The notes: generated from the letters alone by a model not told the origin. A DNA stretch of 32,801 nucleotides from an uncultured bacterium (GCA_949297305.1 CASFSG010000073.1:1-32801); one strand, 5' to 3'. Counted from the stretch's first letter, positions 9,717-17,421 are shown. Program-made: numbers and translations.

Positions 9717-11037
9717 ATGATTTAAGATTATCGATATCATCAAATTCTAAATCAATAATATCATCAAAGGGGAAATAGCGACTAGAAAAAACTATTTCCC
9801 CTTTATTAATATATATCTCAATAATGCTTCGATCTAAATAAATATCTACTCTTATTGAATTTGAAAGTTTGGCAAAGTATTTCGCTTCATTAAAGGCGAG
9901 ATATTTTTTTGTAATTTGAAAGATATTCACTTCATCTTTAGCGATAAATTTTAAACGAATTTCAGGAAAAATATTGAGGATTAGATGTGAAATTGTTGGA
10001 ATTTGCACACTTTTTGCTAAAACGATATCTTTAACTTCGCTTTCTAATAAAATCGGTGGCGTTTGGATTAAGGCGCTTCCTTTTAATGACAAGTAACGCG
10101 GGAAAGTGAAAACGCCTTCAAAATTTAAATGATACTTTTGCGAACGCTTTTTAACCCAATCATTAACCCAACCAAAAATAAAAGGTTGTTTATTTTTATC
10201 TAAATAAATTTGCGGAGCGTAAAAATCTAACCCAAAATCAAACTTGTTTTTCGCTATAATTTGATACTCTTTTGGGAAGGATAAATCAATCTTTAATAAA
10301 ACATATTCCGTGCGATTAGATGAATGATTTTTTCCTTTATCAATATAAGAATAACTCAAAACGTATTTATTAGCTATTTTAGCAAAAGAAGGACATTCAT
10401 ACATCCAACAATCCTCTGTTAGATTATCGAAAAATGTATGGTATCGAAACTTAATAGCGTCCTTACTAATAAAGACTAAAATTATTCCTCGATTATTTTC
10501 TAAATTTCTCGATGCGACAAATAAGAAATAATGTTCATTTTCTTGATAAATAAACGGATCACGAAAATTGCTATTATCAACTAAAAAGGGAACATCTTCG
10601 GCTTTAATAATTACTTCCCCATAATTAATAAGACGATATAACGAATCAGAAATAGTTAAAGCAATTTCTTCTACTACTACGCCATTATAAATATGATGCC
10701 TAGTATAATATTGATAGATCTTCTCATCGATTAAAATTGATGATCCAGAAAAAATACCATTGATACTTTTATTTGGATATAAGGCAACATCAAGAAAGTC
10801 AAATGATAATAAATCATGACTAGTCGATCGACCAATGGCGATATTATTCCAATAATTTTCTAAAGGATTATATTGATAAGAAAGATAATATCGATCGTCG
10901 ATATAAACTAGACCATTCGGATCATTGATCCATCCTTTTGGCGCGGAAAAATGAAATCGCGGTTTTGCTAATAAAGTTAAGTGATCGCTTTCTATATAAG
11001 CGATTACTTGATTAGTTAACTCATCTTCTTTTTTCAT
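9694..11037 (-). CDS. GH32 beta-fructosidase (sucrose/sucrose-6-phosphate hydrolase type)
   Basis: 447 aa with no signal peptide, so cytosolic. All three GH32 signatures are present: WINDPNG with nucleophile D39, FRDPF with transition-state stabiliser D160, and YECPSF with acid/base E214. These lie in an N-terminal five-bladed propeller, followed by a short C-terminal beta-sandwich. The family hydrolyses terminal beta-D-fructofuranosyl bonds in sucrose, sucrose-6-phosphate, raffinose-type sugars or fructans. Without a PTS nearby, unphosphorylated substrate brought in by a symporter is plausible. The length is at the short end for the family. No Shine-Dalgarno site is seen before the ATG. The 3' end overlaps the convergent lipoprotein gene by 23 nt. 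Exact substrate is uncertain. Confidence 0.9.
   Translation of the reverse strand: MKKEDELTNQVIAYIESDHLTLLAKPRFHFSAPKGWINDPNGLVYIDDRYYLSYQYNPLENYWNNIAIGRSTSHDLLSFDFLDVALYPNKSINGIFSGSSILIDEKIYQYYTRHHIYNGVVVEEIALTISDSLYRLINYGEVIIKAEDVPFLVDNSNFRDPFIYQENEHYFLFVASRNLENNRGIILVFISKDAIKFRYHTFFDNLTEDCWMYECPSFAKIANKYVLSYSYIDKGKNHSSNRTEYVLLKIDLSFPKEYQIIAKNKFDFGLDFYAPQIYLDKNKQPFIFGWVNDWVKKRSQKYHLNFEGVFTFPRYLSLKGSALIQTPPILLESEVKDIVLAKSVQIPTISHLILNIFPEIRLKFIAKDEVNIFQITKKYLAFNEAKYFAKLSNSIRVDIYLDRSIIEIYINKGEIVFSSRYFPFDDIIDLEFDDIDNLKSFKLLLLK
9766..9804 (+). terminator. Perfect 13-bp hairpin inside the GH32 3' coding end
   Basis: AAAGGGGAAATAG (9766-9778) pairs perfectly with CTATTTCCCCTTT (9792-9804) around a 13-nt loop. 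It lies 50 nt downstream of the plus-strand lipoprotein stop and is a candidate terminator for that operon. The U tract is weak (ATTAATAT follows). Confidence 0.5.
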
Positions 11038-11075
11038 ATCTAACTTAATATTAAATTTAATAAAAGGATTTTACT

Positions 11076-11162
11076 ATGAAAAATCAAACTATTTTAGTTG
11101 ATTTAAAGAAATTTCTATTCTTGAGGTATAATCATATTTACCAAAGAATGAATGTTGGATGA
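11076..11162 (+). CDS. Possible 28-aa small ORF upstream of the MATE gene
   Basis: The ATG at 11076 follows AAAAGGA at suitable spacing and runs 28 codons to TGA. The peptide (MKNQTILVDLKKF...) resembles nothing I know. It could be a leader peptide, a gene remnant or chance, and the TGA stop is unlike the intact genes here. The frame is mentioned mainly because it has the only good ribosome site in the 11038-11217 gap. Confidence 0.2.
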   Translation: MKNQTILVDLKKFLFLRYNHIYQRMNVG

Positions 11163-11181
11163 TAAATTATAATTTTATATC

Positions 11182-11209
11182 TTGCTAAGAGATAAAATAT
11201 CATTAAAAT
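11182..11209 (+). promoter_or_regulatory. Promoter of the MATE gene, leaderless type
   Basis: TTGCTA (11182-11187), a 16-nt spacer and TAAAAT (11204-11209) end 8 nt before ATG at 11218. The TTG that would lengthen the reading frame is better read as part of this -35. Confidence 0.5.
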
Positions 11210-11217
11210 GTGTGTCT

Positions 11218-12639
11218 ATGCATATTAAACAAATGCCGATGATCAAGTTGTTTTATGAAAATCGAAATACGATTAAATTAGCAATACCAATCTTTATTGA
11301 ATTGATACTAGGTGTTGGCATTGGCTATATCAATCAATTTATGTTTGCGGGTATTCCTAGTGCGACAAATGCGATTGGTCAAGTCAATCAAATTACAAAT
11401 ATTTTTGTCGTTAGTTTCAATGTTTTAGCGGCTTCATCTTTAATCTTAATTAGTCAATTAAAAGGGGCAAAAAATGATCGAGGCGTCAAAAAAATATATC
11501 CCCTTACCTTATTTTTAAATTTGCTAATAGGCATCGTCGTTTGTTTGATATTATTTGCTTTATCTGGATTTATTTTCAAGATGATGCAAGTCGATGAAAT
11601 CGTCATTCCACTTGCGAAAATCTATTTATATTTTAGCGCGCCTTCCTTAATTTTTTATTCGCTAAATCAGGCTTATGCCAATTTTTTAAGAGCGAATAAA
11701 AAAATGAAAGAACCAACGATAATTTCACTGCTGACAAATGTCACTAATATCATTATATGTGCGATAGTCATTTTTGGTTTCCAAGAAATAGATATCAATT
11801 CAAAAATTATTGGGGTAGGAAGTGCGACTTTAATCTCGCGCTTTATTTCTTTTATATGTTCATACTTGTTTTTTAGATTATCAATTAAAGAGAAAATATC
11901 CTTTCGTGAATTAAAACCCTTTCCGATAAATTATTTGAAAAAGCAATTAAAAATTGGTCTCCCTACCGCTGGTGAAACTTTATCATATAATTTATCGCAA
12001 TTTGTTTTAACAATCATCGTCAATTATTCTTGTCCAGTTCTAGATCAAAATTTAAGAACATATATTATGACCTTTACCTCAATTATTTATCTTTTTGCAA
12101 GTGGAAGCGGGATAGCTATGCAAGTTATTGAGGGAACACTATTAGGAGAAAACGACAAAATACGAGCCAAAAAATTAGTTATTGAGACGGGTAAAATGGC
12201 TAGAATTATTTCTTTCATAATGTCTATTATCGTTTTAGCGATTGCTTATCCTGTGTTTAATGCTTTAATGTTTCCTTCAATCAACGATCCATTAATTAAT
12301 GTTGATAATCTAAGTATTAATTATTGCGGATTAACAGCTGTCTTTTGCTTATTGATTAATATTATCTTAGAACAAGGTCGAGCGACAAATTTAATTTATG
12401 TTAAGGGGTTAGAAACCGCTGGCGATATCATCTTTCCAGTCATTAGTTCAATTTTAACTTCGTGGGTATTTACAGTCGGAGTATCTGCATTATTTAGCAT
12501 CGTCTTTAATCTAGGGATTTACGGCGCTTTTATCGGCGCTTGCTTAGATGAATGCGTTCGCGGAATAGCTTTTTATATTCGTTGGCAAAAAGGCAAATGG
12601 CAAAAGAATAATGTCTTAAAAGGAATTGATAATGATTAA
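11218..12639 (+). CDS. MATE-family multidrug/solute exporter
   Basis: 473 aa from ATG at 11218. The frame is open back to a TTG at 11182, but that TTG fits a -35 element and the ATG sits 8 nt behind a -10. The protein has about 12 hydrophobic segments in two similar halves, starting NTIKLAIPIFIELILGVGIGYINQFMF, with the pattern of MATE (MatE, Na+/H+-driven) transporters. Typical features include a short charged N-terminus, an intracellular loop between halves and a second-half entry at LKIGLPTAGETLSYNLSQF. It should export cationic or organic compounds, but substrate cannot be read from sequence. It stands alone between GH32 (divergent) and the tRNA island, and is followed by a bidirectional hairpin. 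Confidence 0.88.
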   Translation: MHIKQMPMIKLFYENRNTIKLAIPIFIELILGVGIGYINQFMFAGIPSATNAIGQVNQITNIFVVSFNVLAASSLILISQLKGAKNDRGVKKIYPLTLFLNLLIGIVVCLILFALSGFIFKMMQVDEIVIPLAKIYLYFSAPSLIFYSLNQAYANFLRANKKMKEPTIISLLTNVTNIIICAIVIFGFQEIDINSKIIGVGSATLISRFISFICSYLFFRLSIKEKISFRELKPFPINYLKKQLKIGLPTAGETLSYNLSQFVLTIIVNYSCPVLDQNLRTYIMTFTSIIYLFASGSGIAMQVIEGTLLGENDKIRAKKLVIETGKMARIISFIMSIIVLAIAYPVFNALMFPSINDPLINVDNLSINYCGLTAVFCLLINIILEQGRATNLIYVKGLETAGDIIFPVISSILTSWVFTVGVSALFSIVFNLGIYGAFIGACLDECVRGIAFYIRWQKGKWQKNNVLKGIDND

Positions 12640-12645
12640 ATAAAA

Positions 12646-12669
12646 AATAGGAACCGCTATGTTCCTATT
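12646..12669 (-). terminator. Terminator hairpin, probably bidirectional
   Basis: AATAGGAAC (12646-12654) pairs with GTTCCTATT (12661-12669) around a 6-nt loop, just past the MATE stop. On the minus strand the stem runs into a U-rich tract (12641-12647). It would stop leftward transcription from the island and may also stop MATE transcription. Confidence 0.65.
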
Positions 12670-12694
12670 ATCTTACGCTTGGTTGTTCAAGCGA

Positions 12695-12754
12695 GAAATG
12701 ATACAAAGGGACAAGCCCGGAAACAGCGGGACAAAATCGCTAAAGGCGGGACAA
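12695..12754 (+). repeat. Three GGGACAA iterons at exact 20-bp spacing
   Basis: GGGACAA occurs at 12708, 12728 and 12748, each on the same helical face. The array is preceded by GAAATGATACAA (12695-12706), which recurs directly at 12885-12896, and by a CGCTTG/CAAGCG hairpin (12676-12693). Phased repeats like this are known at ends of some insertion sequences (IS21 type) as transposase sites; no transposase gene remains. The rest of 12670-12930 holds no convincing gene, only an 8-bp inverted repeat at 12767-12803 and the tRNA-tail repeat. Confidence 0.5.
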
Positions 12755-12812
12755 TCACCCCAGCTCATTTCCCATTTTCGTTCAATTTTTATTTTTGGGA
12801 AATATAACAAAT

Positions 12813-12875
12813 CTTTTTTATTTATAATAAAAGCCGAAATCTTGGTTCAATTCCGACATACTGTACATTTGGTTG
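12813..12875 (-). repeat. Direct repeat copy A: duplicated tRNA-fMet 3' tail plus terminator
   Basis: 63 nt matching 14825-14885 with about 55 of 61 aligned positions identical and one 2-nt gap. It contains the tRNA-end CAACC(A), the spacer and the terminator hairpin, but no tRNA body. Both copies point the same way and bracket about 2 kb, as expected of attL/attR for an element inserted at a tRNA 3' end. Confidence 0.75.
12825..12857 (-). terminator. Second copy of the tRNA terminator, paired through G-U wobbles
   Basis: On the minus-strand RNA GUCGGAAU pairs with AUUUCGGC (12850-12857 with 12833-12840). Both differences from the tRNA copy are C-to-U changes that keep pairing as G-U wobbles, followed by UUUUAUUAU. 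It lies about 75 nt past the stop of the XRE/zinc-ribbon gene and could end its transcript. Confidence 0.55.
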
Positions 12876-12930
12876 TAATGGTCTGAAATGATACAATGAG
12901 CCACTTTGTCTAATTGTGGACCACCCACAC

Positions 12931-13692
12931 TTAATGTCTTCTTTTAAACAATACTAATTCCGGATTCGCACCTTCAACACCATATGTGCAAATCAATATT
13001 ATTTCAGCATTTGCTACTATTCCAAAGCATCTATTATTATCTACTTCAAGTTGATTGCCTAAATAAGTCACATTATCATCTAAAAATTTGGCTTTCATAC
13101 CTGAAGGTAATCGATATTCGAGATTGACATATGCTCCAACAAGTGCGCTTAGACTTTCTGATTTTGGCATGCCTTCGATGTTTAAATTATTAATTTCTTC
13201 GATTAATTGTTTTTTAAATTCTTCGAATTTCCCATTATCACTCAGTTCTTTATGCCTTTTCCAATAGTCAAGATTTGGAAGCATGTTTCTCATATAGGTA
13301 CGTGCTTGTTCTTCATTAAATCCTTCTTTTATCATATGAGGAATGCAAACATTAATTAAATCATCCATATCGTTATATGTATAAGTGCCATCTGCATAAC
13401 ACCACTTGCAATACTCTTCATTCATTGAACCATCGTTATTTCTTCCGATGATTTCATCTTCAAGTGGCATCCCACAGCATTGGCAAATAAGTTTATTAGG
13501 CGAACCCAAAAGTGTATTAATCGACACATTATATAGTTTTGAAAGTAGTTTTAATGTTTCTGTATTTGGCATTGTTTCACCCGCTTCCCAGCGTGACACA
13601 GCTTGTCTTGTAACAAAAACTTTCTCCGCTAATTCCTTTTGTGAATAACCATTTTTAATTCTAAGTTCCCGTAGCACTAATTTTGTTTCCAT
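12931..13692 (-). CDS. XRE-family HTH regulator fused to a zinc-ribbon domain
   Basis: 253 aa. Residues 5-60 form an XRE/HTH_3 helix-turn-helix (QKELAEKVFVTRQAVSRWEAGE). A zinc ribbon follows with C70, C72, C73 and C95, C98 (CQCC...CKWC), matching the putative zinc-ribbon family seen in Clostridia proteins. The last 90 residues (GxFVNLEY-like, YLGNQLEVDNNRCFGI) form an unnamed effector-like domain. GAGGT (13701-13705) lies 8 nt before the ATG. An extended -10 and a dyad lie just upstream, so autoregulation is likely. It sits downstream of fic on the same strand with its own promoter. It could repress the island or sense metal or redox state; the true target is unknown. Confidence 0.85.
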   Translation of the reverse strand: METKLVLRELRIKNGYSQKELAEKVFVTRQAVSRWEAGETMPNTETLKLLSKLYNVSINTLLGSPNKLICQCCGMPLEDEIIGRNNDGSMNEEYCKWCYADGTYTYNDMDDLINVCIPHMIKEGFNEEQARTYMRNMLPNLDYWKRHKELSDNGKFEEFKKQLIEEINNLNIEGMPKSESLSALVGAYVNLEYRLPSGMKAKFLDDNVTYLGNQLEVDNNRCFGIVANAEIILICTYGVEGANPELVLFKRRH

Positions 13693-13716
13693 AAATAATT
13701 ACCTCAGTTCACTAAA

Positions 13717-13745
13717 ATAATACCATTTGTTTCAGAGAGTACTAA
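13717..13745 (-). promoter_or_regulatory. Extended -10 promoter of the XRE/zinc-ribbon gene
   Basis: TGGTATTAT on the minus strand gives an extended -10 (13717-13722) with a weak -35 TTAGTA (13740-13745) at 17 nt. Confidence 0.5.
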
Positions 13746-13760
13746 GCAACACGTTGTTGC
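13746..13760. promoter_or_regulatory. Dyad next to the -35, candidate XRE operator
   Basis: GCAACA-CGT-TGTTGC, 6-bp arms, abuts the -35 of the XRE gene. This is the usual place for an autoregulatory site. Confidence 0.4.
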
Positions 13761-13844
13761 ACTAAATCAAATTCAAAGAAAAGTTCAAAAAACAGTCCTG
13801 AGTGTATCAGAACTGTAGTTTACATCTGAGAGCAGATCACATGA

Positions 13845-13882
13845 GTGATACATTTTGCCCTAAAAATTTGGGGTGTATTCAC
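13845..13882. repeat. Imperfect hairpin between fic and the XRE gene
   Basis: GTGATACA (13845-13852) pairs with TGTATTCAC (13874-13882) with one bulge, plus an inner CCC/GGG. It lies 17 nt past the fic stop. No U run follows, so it is not a standard terminator. TGATACA also occurs at 12699 and 12889, and the match may reflect old insertion-sequence ends. Otherwise 13761-13898 shows nothing. Confidence 0.3.
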
Positions 13883-13898
13883 CTAAAGTGATGCTCCA

Positions 13899-14753
13899 CT
13901 ATTCAACTTCTTCATAATAGTAAGAAGTATCAACTCCCTTAAGGAATAATTCCCTACTATCAATTTCATTAGTCAAAGCGTTTTTTAATAATTCTTTAAT
14001 TTTCACATCAGAATTAGGGCTATCCTTCATTGCGTCGAAATAATCTTTTTTGTCTATCTTAGACCAATCAATGCATTTTTTAAGTTCTTTAATGAAGATT
14101 AAATCGAGCCAAATCTTGGTTGCGCGTCCATTTCCTTCCATGAATGGATGAGCAATATTCATCTCTATATATTTTTCCGCTATTTCATCAAATGTGGATT
14201 GAGGCATCTTATCTATTTGAGAAAGTGTTTGAGGTAAGAAATCACCATTAGCAAATATAAATCCGCCTTTAGAGATTGTTTTTGTTCTTATTTTTCCTGC
14301 AAACTCATATAATCCTTCAAATAAATATGCATGAATCTTTTGAAGAGAAATAGTTTTTCCAACTTCATCTTCATTAATCAAATCAGTCTTATAAAGCTGA
14401 TATGCTTTTCTTTTGCTTTGTTCATCTATTGGATCGAGCATTCCCGTTATCCAATCTAATACTTGCTTTTTGTATTTAGATGGAATGATAGTTAAAAGTA
14501 ATCTAACACCACTCTCATTAATGACATCAGAAACATATTTTTTCCCATCATCTGCGTATAATTTCAGTTGTCCACAAAAAGGAGACAACTCCGGATTTCT
14601 CACCTTAACATTATTCCAATATCTTCTTGGTGAATTCGGTTCAATGAGAATATTTATAAAGTCAACCGCGGAATACCACCACATTGATTGTTCATTATCC
14701 CAAACCGCTCTTACTTCTTTTTTATTAAAATATCTAATTGAGTGTTTTATCAT
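13899..14753 (-). CDS. Bro-N-Fic fusion protein (probable AMPylator)
   Basis: 284 aa from ATG at 14753 (an in-frame ATG at 14771 would add 6 residues). Residues 1-110 match the Bro-N/RhuM-type DNA-binding domain: IRYFNKKEVRAVWDNE, WWYSAVDFI, ELSPFCGQLKL, DDGKKY. The C-terminal half is a Fic domain with an intact catalytic loop HPFMEGNGR (H202), so transfer of AMP or another nucleotide moiety to a protein hydroxyl is expected. No clear (S/T)xxxE(G/N) inhibitory helix is evident. No Shine-Dalgarno site is seen; a TGGACA-N17-TATCAT promoter ends 6 nt before the ATG, implying a leaderless transcript. Dyads cover that promoter. It is probably a self-regulated toxin or defence-type gene; antitoxin not identified. 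Confidence 0.85.
   Translation of the reverse strand: MIKHSIRYFNKKEVRAVWDNEQSMWWYSAVDFINILIEPNSPRRYWNNVKVRNPELSPFCGQLKLYADDGKKYVSDVINESGVRLLLTIIPSKYKKQVLDWITGMLDPIDEQSKRKAYQLYKTDLINEDEVGKTISLQKIHAYLFEGLYEFAGKIRTKTISKGGFIFANGDFLPQTLSQIDKMPQSTFDEIAEKYIEMNIAHPFMEGNGRATKIWLDLIFIKELKKCIDWSKIDKKDYFDAMKDSPNSDVKIKELLKNALTNEIDSRELFLKGVDTSYYYEEVE
14566..14590. repeat. Internal copy of the fic promoter dyad
   Basis: AGTTGTC-N11-GACAACT inside the Bro-N coding part (encoding LSPFCGQL), the same arms and spacing as at 14780-14804, 214 bp away. About 26 of 30 bases match across the two sites. It could be a second operator or the source of a duplicated fragment. Confidence 0.5.
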
Positions 14754-14766
14754 ATTTATATGATAA
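14747..14766. promoter_or_regulatory. 9-bp dyad over the fic -10 and start codon
   Basis: TTATCATAT-TT-ATATGATAA is a perfect 9-bp-arm inverted repeat that covers the -10 (14760-14765) and the ATG (14753). A bound repressor here would block initiation. Confidence 0.45.
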
Positions 14767-14788
14767 CACATCGATATTCAGTTGTCCA
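14760..14788 (-). promoter_or_regulatory. fic promoter
   Basis: TGGACA (14783-14788), a 17-nt spacer and TATCAT (14760-14765), each 5 of 6 to consensus, 6 nt before ATG at 14753. Confidence 0.6.
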
Positions 14789-14804
14789 CAAATTGAAGAC
14801 AACT
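14780..14804. promoter_or_regulatory. Candidate operator overlapping the fic -35
   Basis: AGTTGTC (14780-14786), 11-nt spacer, GACAACT (14798-14804). The -35 lies inside it. Read on the minus strand it would encode ELSSICGQL, close to the Bro-N ELSPFCGQL, so it may descend from a duplicated Bro-N fragment. Confidence 0.45.
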
Positions 14805-14824
14805 CATCTAATTTTGTATTAAAA

Positions 14825-14879
14825 CTTTTTTATATAATAAAAGCCGGAATCTTTGTTCAATTCCGGCATACTGTACGAA

Positions 14880-14885
<6 letters not shown>
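14825..14885 (-). repeat. Direct repeat copy B: tRNA-fMet 3' tail plus terminator
   Basis: Matches copy A at 12813-12875 (about 90% identity, 2-nt gap). It spans the tRNA 3' CAACCA, a 12-nt spacer and the terminator. Confidence 0.75.
14835..14867 (-). terminator. tRNA-fMet terminator
   Basis: Perfect 8-bp stem, GCCGGAAT (14843-14850) with ATTCCGGC (14860-14867), 9-nt loop, followed on the minus strand by TTTTATTAT. Confidence 0.85.
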
Positions 14886-14956
<71 letters not shown>

Positions 14957-14967
14957 ACGTAATTAAA

Positions 14968-14996
14968 ATATTATGCAAGTCTAAATAAAAAAGCAA
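14968..14996 (-). promoter_or_regulatory. tRNA-fMet promoter
   Basis: TTGCTT (14991-14996), a 17-nt spacer and TAATAT (14968-14973); the tRNA begins 11 nt past the -10. Confidence 0.65.
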
Positions 14997-15031
14997 GAAA
15001 AAAATATAAAATAAGCAAATTTATCCTAAAA

Positions 15032-17371
15032 TTAGTCTTCAATTTTCTTAATTAGGTATAAACGACTGCCAAAATCACCCATTAGGCGCATCGAATTATT
15101 AAATCCGTTTCCTGCCCACTGAGGTTTTAATTTAATTACTTTGTTATTTAATGATGAACCATAGACTACATATTCCTCGTCTTCAGTTTCCATCGTTTTA
15201 TATTTAGAAAGGACGTTGACAATTAAACCGTTTGGATCAAGATGAATAGGTGTGACCATATTAATTAAATTACCGAATTTTGTAATGTCTATTTTTTGTT
15301 TTAAAGCTTGAACGTGATATTTAGCATCACTAATAAAACCTTCGCCATAAAGATAATCCTCGTGTGGTAAAAGGTCACTAACGCCATTAAAATGAGCAAT
15401 AATTGCTTCACTTTTATCCTGACTAATTGCCATCCAAATACCATAGTTATCTCTTTTCAAAGATTTAAATTGATAAAAATCGCCATATTGCAAAGTTAAG
15501 CGGTGTTCCTTCATAAAAGCAACTTGCTTTTTAACTTCTTCTTTTTCGTAAGGTTTCAGCTCACTTAAAAGCAGTTCATAACCAAAAGCTCCAAAAACCG
15601 CCGTATTAAAACGCGTTGCTAAAGAGGAGGGACGCAGCTCTTGTTGCGAAATTGAAGCAGAAACATGATTAGAAACGCTCGAGAGAGGATAACCTAAATA
15701 TAGTGATGATTGAATTTCATTGCGGTCGATCGCATCAGTATTATCGCTCGACCAAATTTGTGGAAAATATCTCAAAATGCCCAAATCAAAGCGATTGCCA
15801 CCACTCGCACATCCTTCGAATAACACATTGGGAAATTTTTTTGTCAAAGTGTCCATCACGCGATAAAGACCTAAAATATAGCGATGATATATTTCACCAT
15901 TAAACAAATCGTCACTAGTTAAATCGGACATCGGTCGATTCATGTCCCATTTGACATAAGAAATATTCGCGCTTGCTAAAATTGATGAAACATTTTCAAT
16001 AATATAATCTTGCACTTCTTTTAACGCTAGATTGAGCAAAAATTGGTGACGCGAATATAAAGGTTCATAATTTTTGTTTCTTAAAACATATTCAGGATGC
16101 GCGCGATATAAATCGCTATTCTCATTGATTGATTCAGGCTCAAACCATAAGCCGAATTGCATTCCTAACTTATTGATCTTTTTCGCTAGTCCATCGATAC
16201 CGTGCGGTAGTTTCTTTTTATTTACCCAATAATCTCCTAAACCCGCTAAATCGTTATTACGATAGGAAAACCAACCATCATCCAAAACAAATAACTCAAT
16301 GCCAAATTTTGCAGCTTCTTTAGCTAAATCTAAAATTTTTCTTTCATTAAAATCAAAATTTGTTCCTTCCCAATTATTAATTAAAATTGGCCGCGGGAAA
16401 TTATTCCACTGTTTTAAAATTAAATGGTTATTAACGAAATGATGCATGTTATTTGCGATGCCATTTAAGCCATTAATAGAAAATGTCATAATCGCCATTG
16501 GGGTAAAGAAAGACTGATTATTCTTTAAATGAAAATTAAATAAATAAGGATTAATGCCTTGTAATATTCTTAAGCGATGATAAGAAGAAAGTTCTAAACT
16601 TGCATAATGATTGCCGCTATAAATTAAATTAAACGCATACGCTGCTCCCTGCGTAAAAGAGGTATTCTTTTGGCACACAGCAAAGAAAGAATTATGACGA
16701 TTACCCGAAAAACCTGTTTTTGAATCAATAATAAATGTTCCAGGCATTAACTTCTCGCGTGTTTGATGCATTTCGCTTGCCCAGCCGCCATAAAAAGATA
16801 TAGCTTCGTATTCATCATTATCTAAATCGAGTTGCATCGACATTATTTTTTGAACTTCAACTTCCCTTTCGCCCCCATTAACAACTTCAACATATTTGCC
16901 GATAATATCAGAATCGATAATGACAAGATAATGCAATTTGAGAACGACATTAATTTTTTCATCAATTAAAGTGACGATTACTTCCTCATCAACATCATGG
17001 GGGAAAGGAAATTGCTCAGGAAAAACGATATCATCATTCCTTTTAATTGCGATATCTTTAAATTTAGGTTCAAAATAATAGCCTTCTTGTCCTTTTAAGA
17101 TAATTGCCACTTCTTTAAAATCACCGCGTAAAGGATAGGAATATTCATGAGCAACTAAATCTAATGAATATGCACAATCACCATGCTCATCATTAGTAAT
17201 TGAAGTACCTTTTAAAAAGGCTCGTTTTTCAAAGATGGACCGATCATTATTAACTAATGAAATTTTTTTGCCAAAATAAAGAAATTCGAGATTTTGATGA
17301 GAATTTATATAAAAAAGATAAGAAAGATTTTTTGTCTTAAGATGAACAAGATTATCAAGAAATTCAACCAT
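15032..17371 (-). CDS. GH36 alpha-galactosidase
   Basis: 779 aa, no signal peptide, so cytosolic. An N-terminal beta-sandwich precedes the TIM barrel (FVLDDGWF, GLWFEPESIN). The nucleophile is D476 in YVKWDMNRP and the acid/base D543 in WSSDNTDAIDR, both intact. A C-terminal beta-sandwich closes the protein. Length matches AgaA/RafA-type enzymes, which remove terminal alpha-1,6-galactose from melibiose, raffinose and stachyose with retention. GAGGT (17379-17383) lies 7 nt before the ATG. It is divergent from the GH2 gene over 50 bp and shares a symmetric -10 with it. Family assignment is secure; a galactosaminidase activity is not excluded but the motifs favour galactose. Confidence 0.95.
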   Translation of the reverse strand: MVEFLDNLVHLKTKNLSYLFYINSHQNLEFLYFGKKISLVNNDRSIFEKRAFLKGTSITNDEHGDCAYSLDLVAHEYSYPLRGDFKEVAIILKGQEGYYFEPKFKDIAIKRNDDIVFPEQFPFPHDVDEEVIVTLIDEKINVVLKLHYLVIIDSDIIGKYVEVVNGGEREVEVQKIMSMQLDLDNDEYEAISFYGGWASEMHQTREKLMPGTFIIDSKTGFSGNRHNSFFAVCQKNTSFTQGAAYAFNLIYSGNHYASLELSSYHRLRILQGINPYLFNFHLKNNQSFFTPMAIMTFSINGLNGIANNMHHFVNNHLILKQWNNFPRPILINNWEGTNFDFNERKILDLAKEAAKFGIELFVLDDGWFSYRNNDLAGLGDYWVNKKKLPHGIDGLAKKINKLGMQFGLWFEPESINENSDLYRAHPEYVLRNKNYEPLYSRHQFLLNLALKEVQDYIIENVSSILASANISYVKWDMNRPMSDLTSDDLFNGEIYHRYILGLYRVMDTLTKKFPNVLFEGCASGGNRFDLGILRYFPQIWSSDNTDAIDRNEIQSSLYLGYPLSSVSNHVSASISQQELRPSSLATRFNTAVFGAFGYELLLSELKPYEKEEVKKQVAFMKEHRLTLQYGDFYQFKSLKRDNYGIWMAISQDKSEAIIAHFNGVSDLLPHEDYLYGEGFISDAKYHVQALKQKIDITKFGNLINMVTPIHLDPNGLIVNVLSKYKTMETEDEEYVVYGSSLNNKVIKLKPQWAGNGFNNSMRLMGDFGSRLYLIKKIED

Positions 17372-17389
17372 ATTTTTTACCTCAAAAGT

Positions 17390-17399
17390 ATTATATAAT
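17390..17399. promoter_or_regulatory. Palindromic -10 shared by GH36 and GH2 genes
   Basis: ATTATATAAT is its own reverse complement and gives TATAAT on both strands (17390-17395 minus, 17394-17399 plus). It serves both divergent genes; neither has a good -35. A second extended -10, TGTTATATT (17405-17413), lies 8 nt before the GH2 ATG. Confidence 0.45.
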
Positions 17400-17421
17400 A
17401 ATTATGTTATATTTTTTAGAA

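Noticed and set aside
10096-10115. cre-like site TGAAAACGCCTTCA
   Set aside because: One mismatch to consensus and deep inside GH32 coding sequence, far from any promoter.
11182-11184. TTG as start of the MATE gene
   Set aside because: No ribosome site, and the TTG is part of a well-placed -35 for ATG at 11218.
12659-12886. 75-aa plus-strand ORF
   Set aside because: It starts inside a terminator stem and runs across iterons and the tRNA-tail repeat; low complexity, no homologous pattern, no ribosome site.
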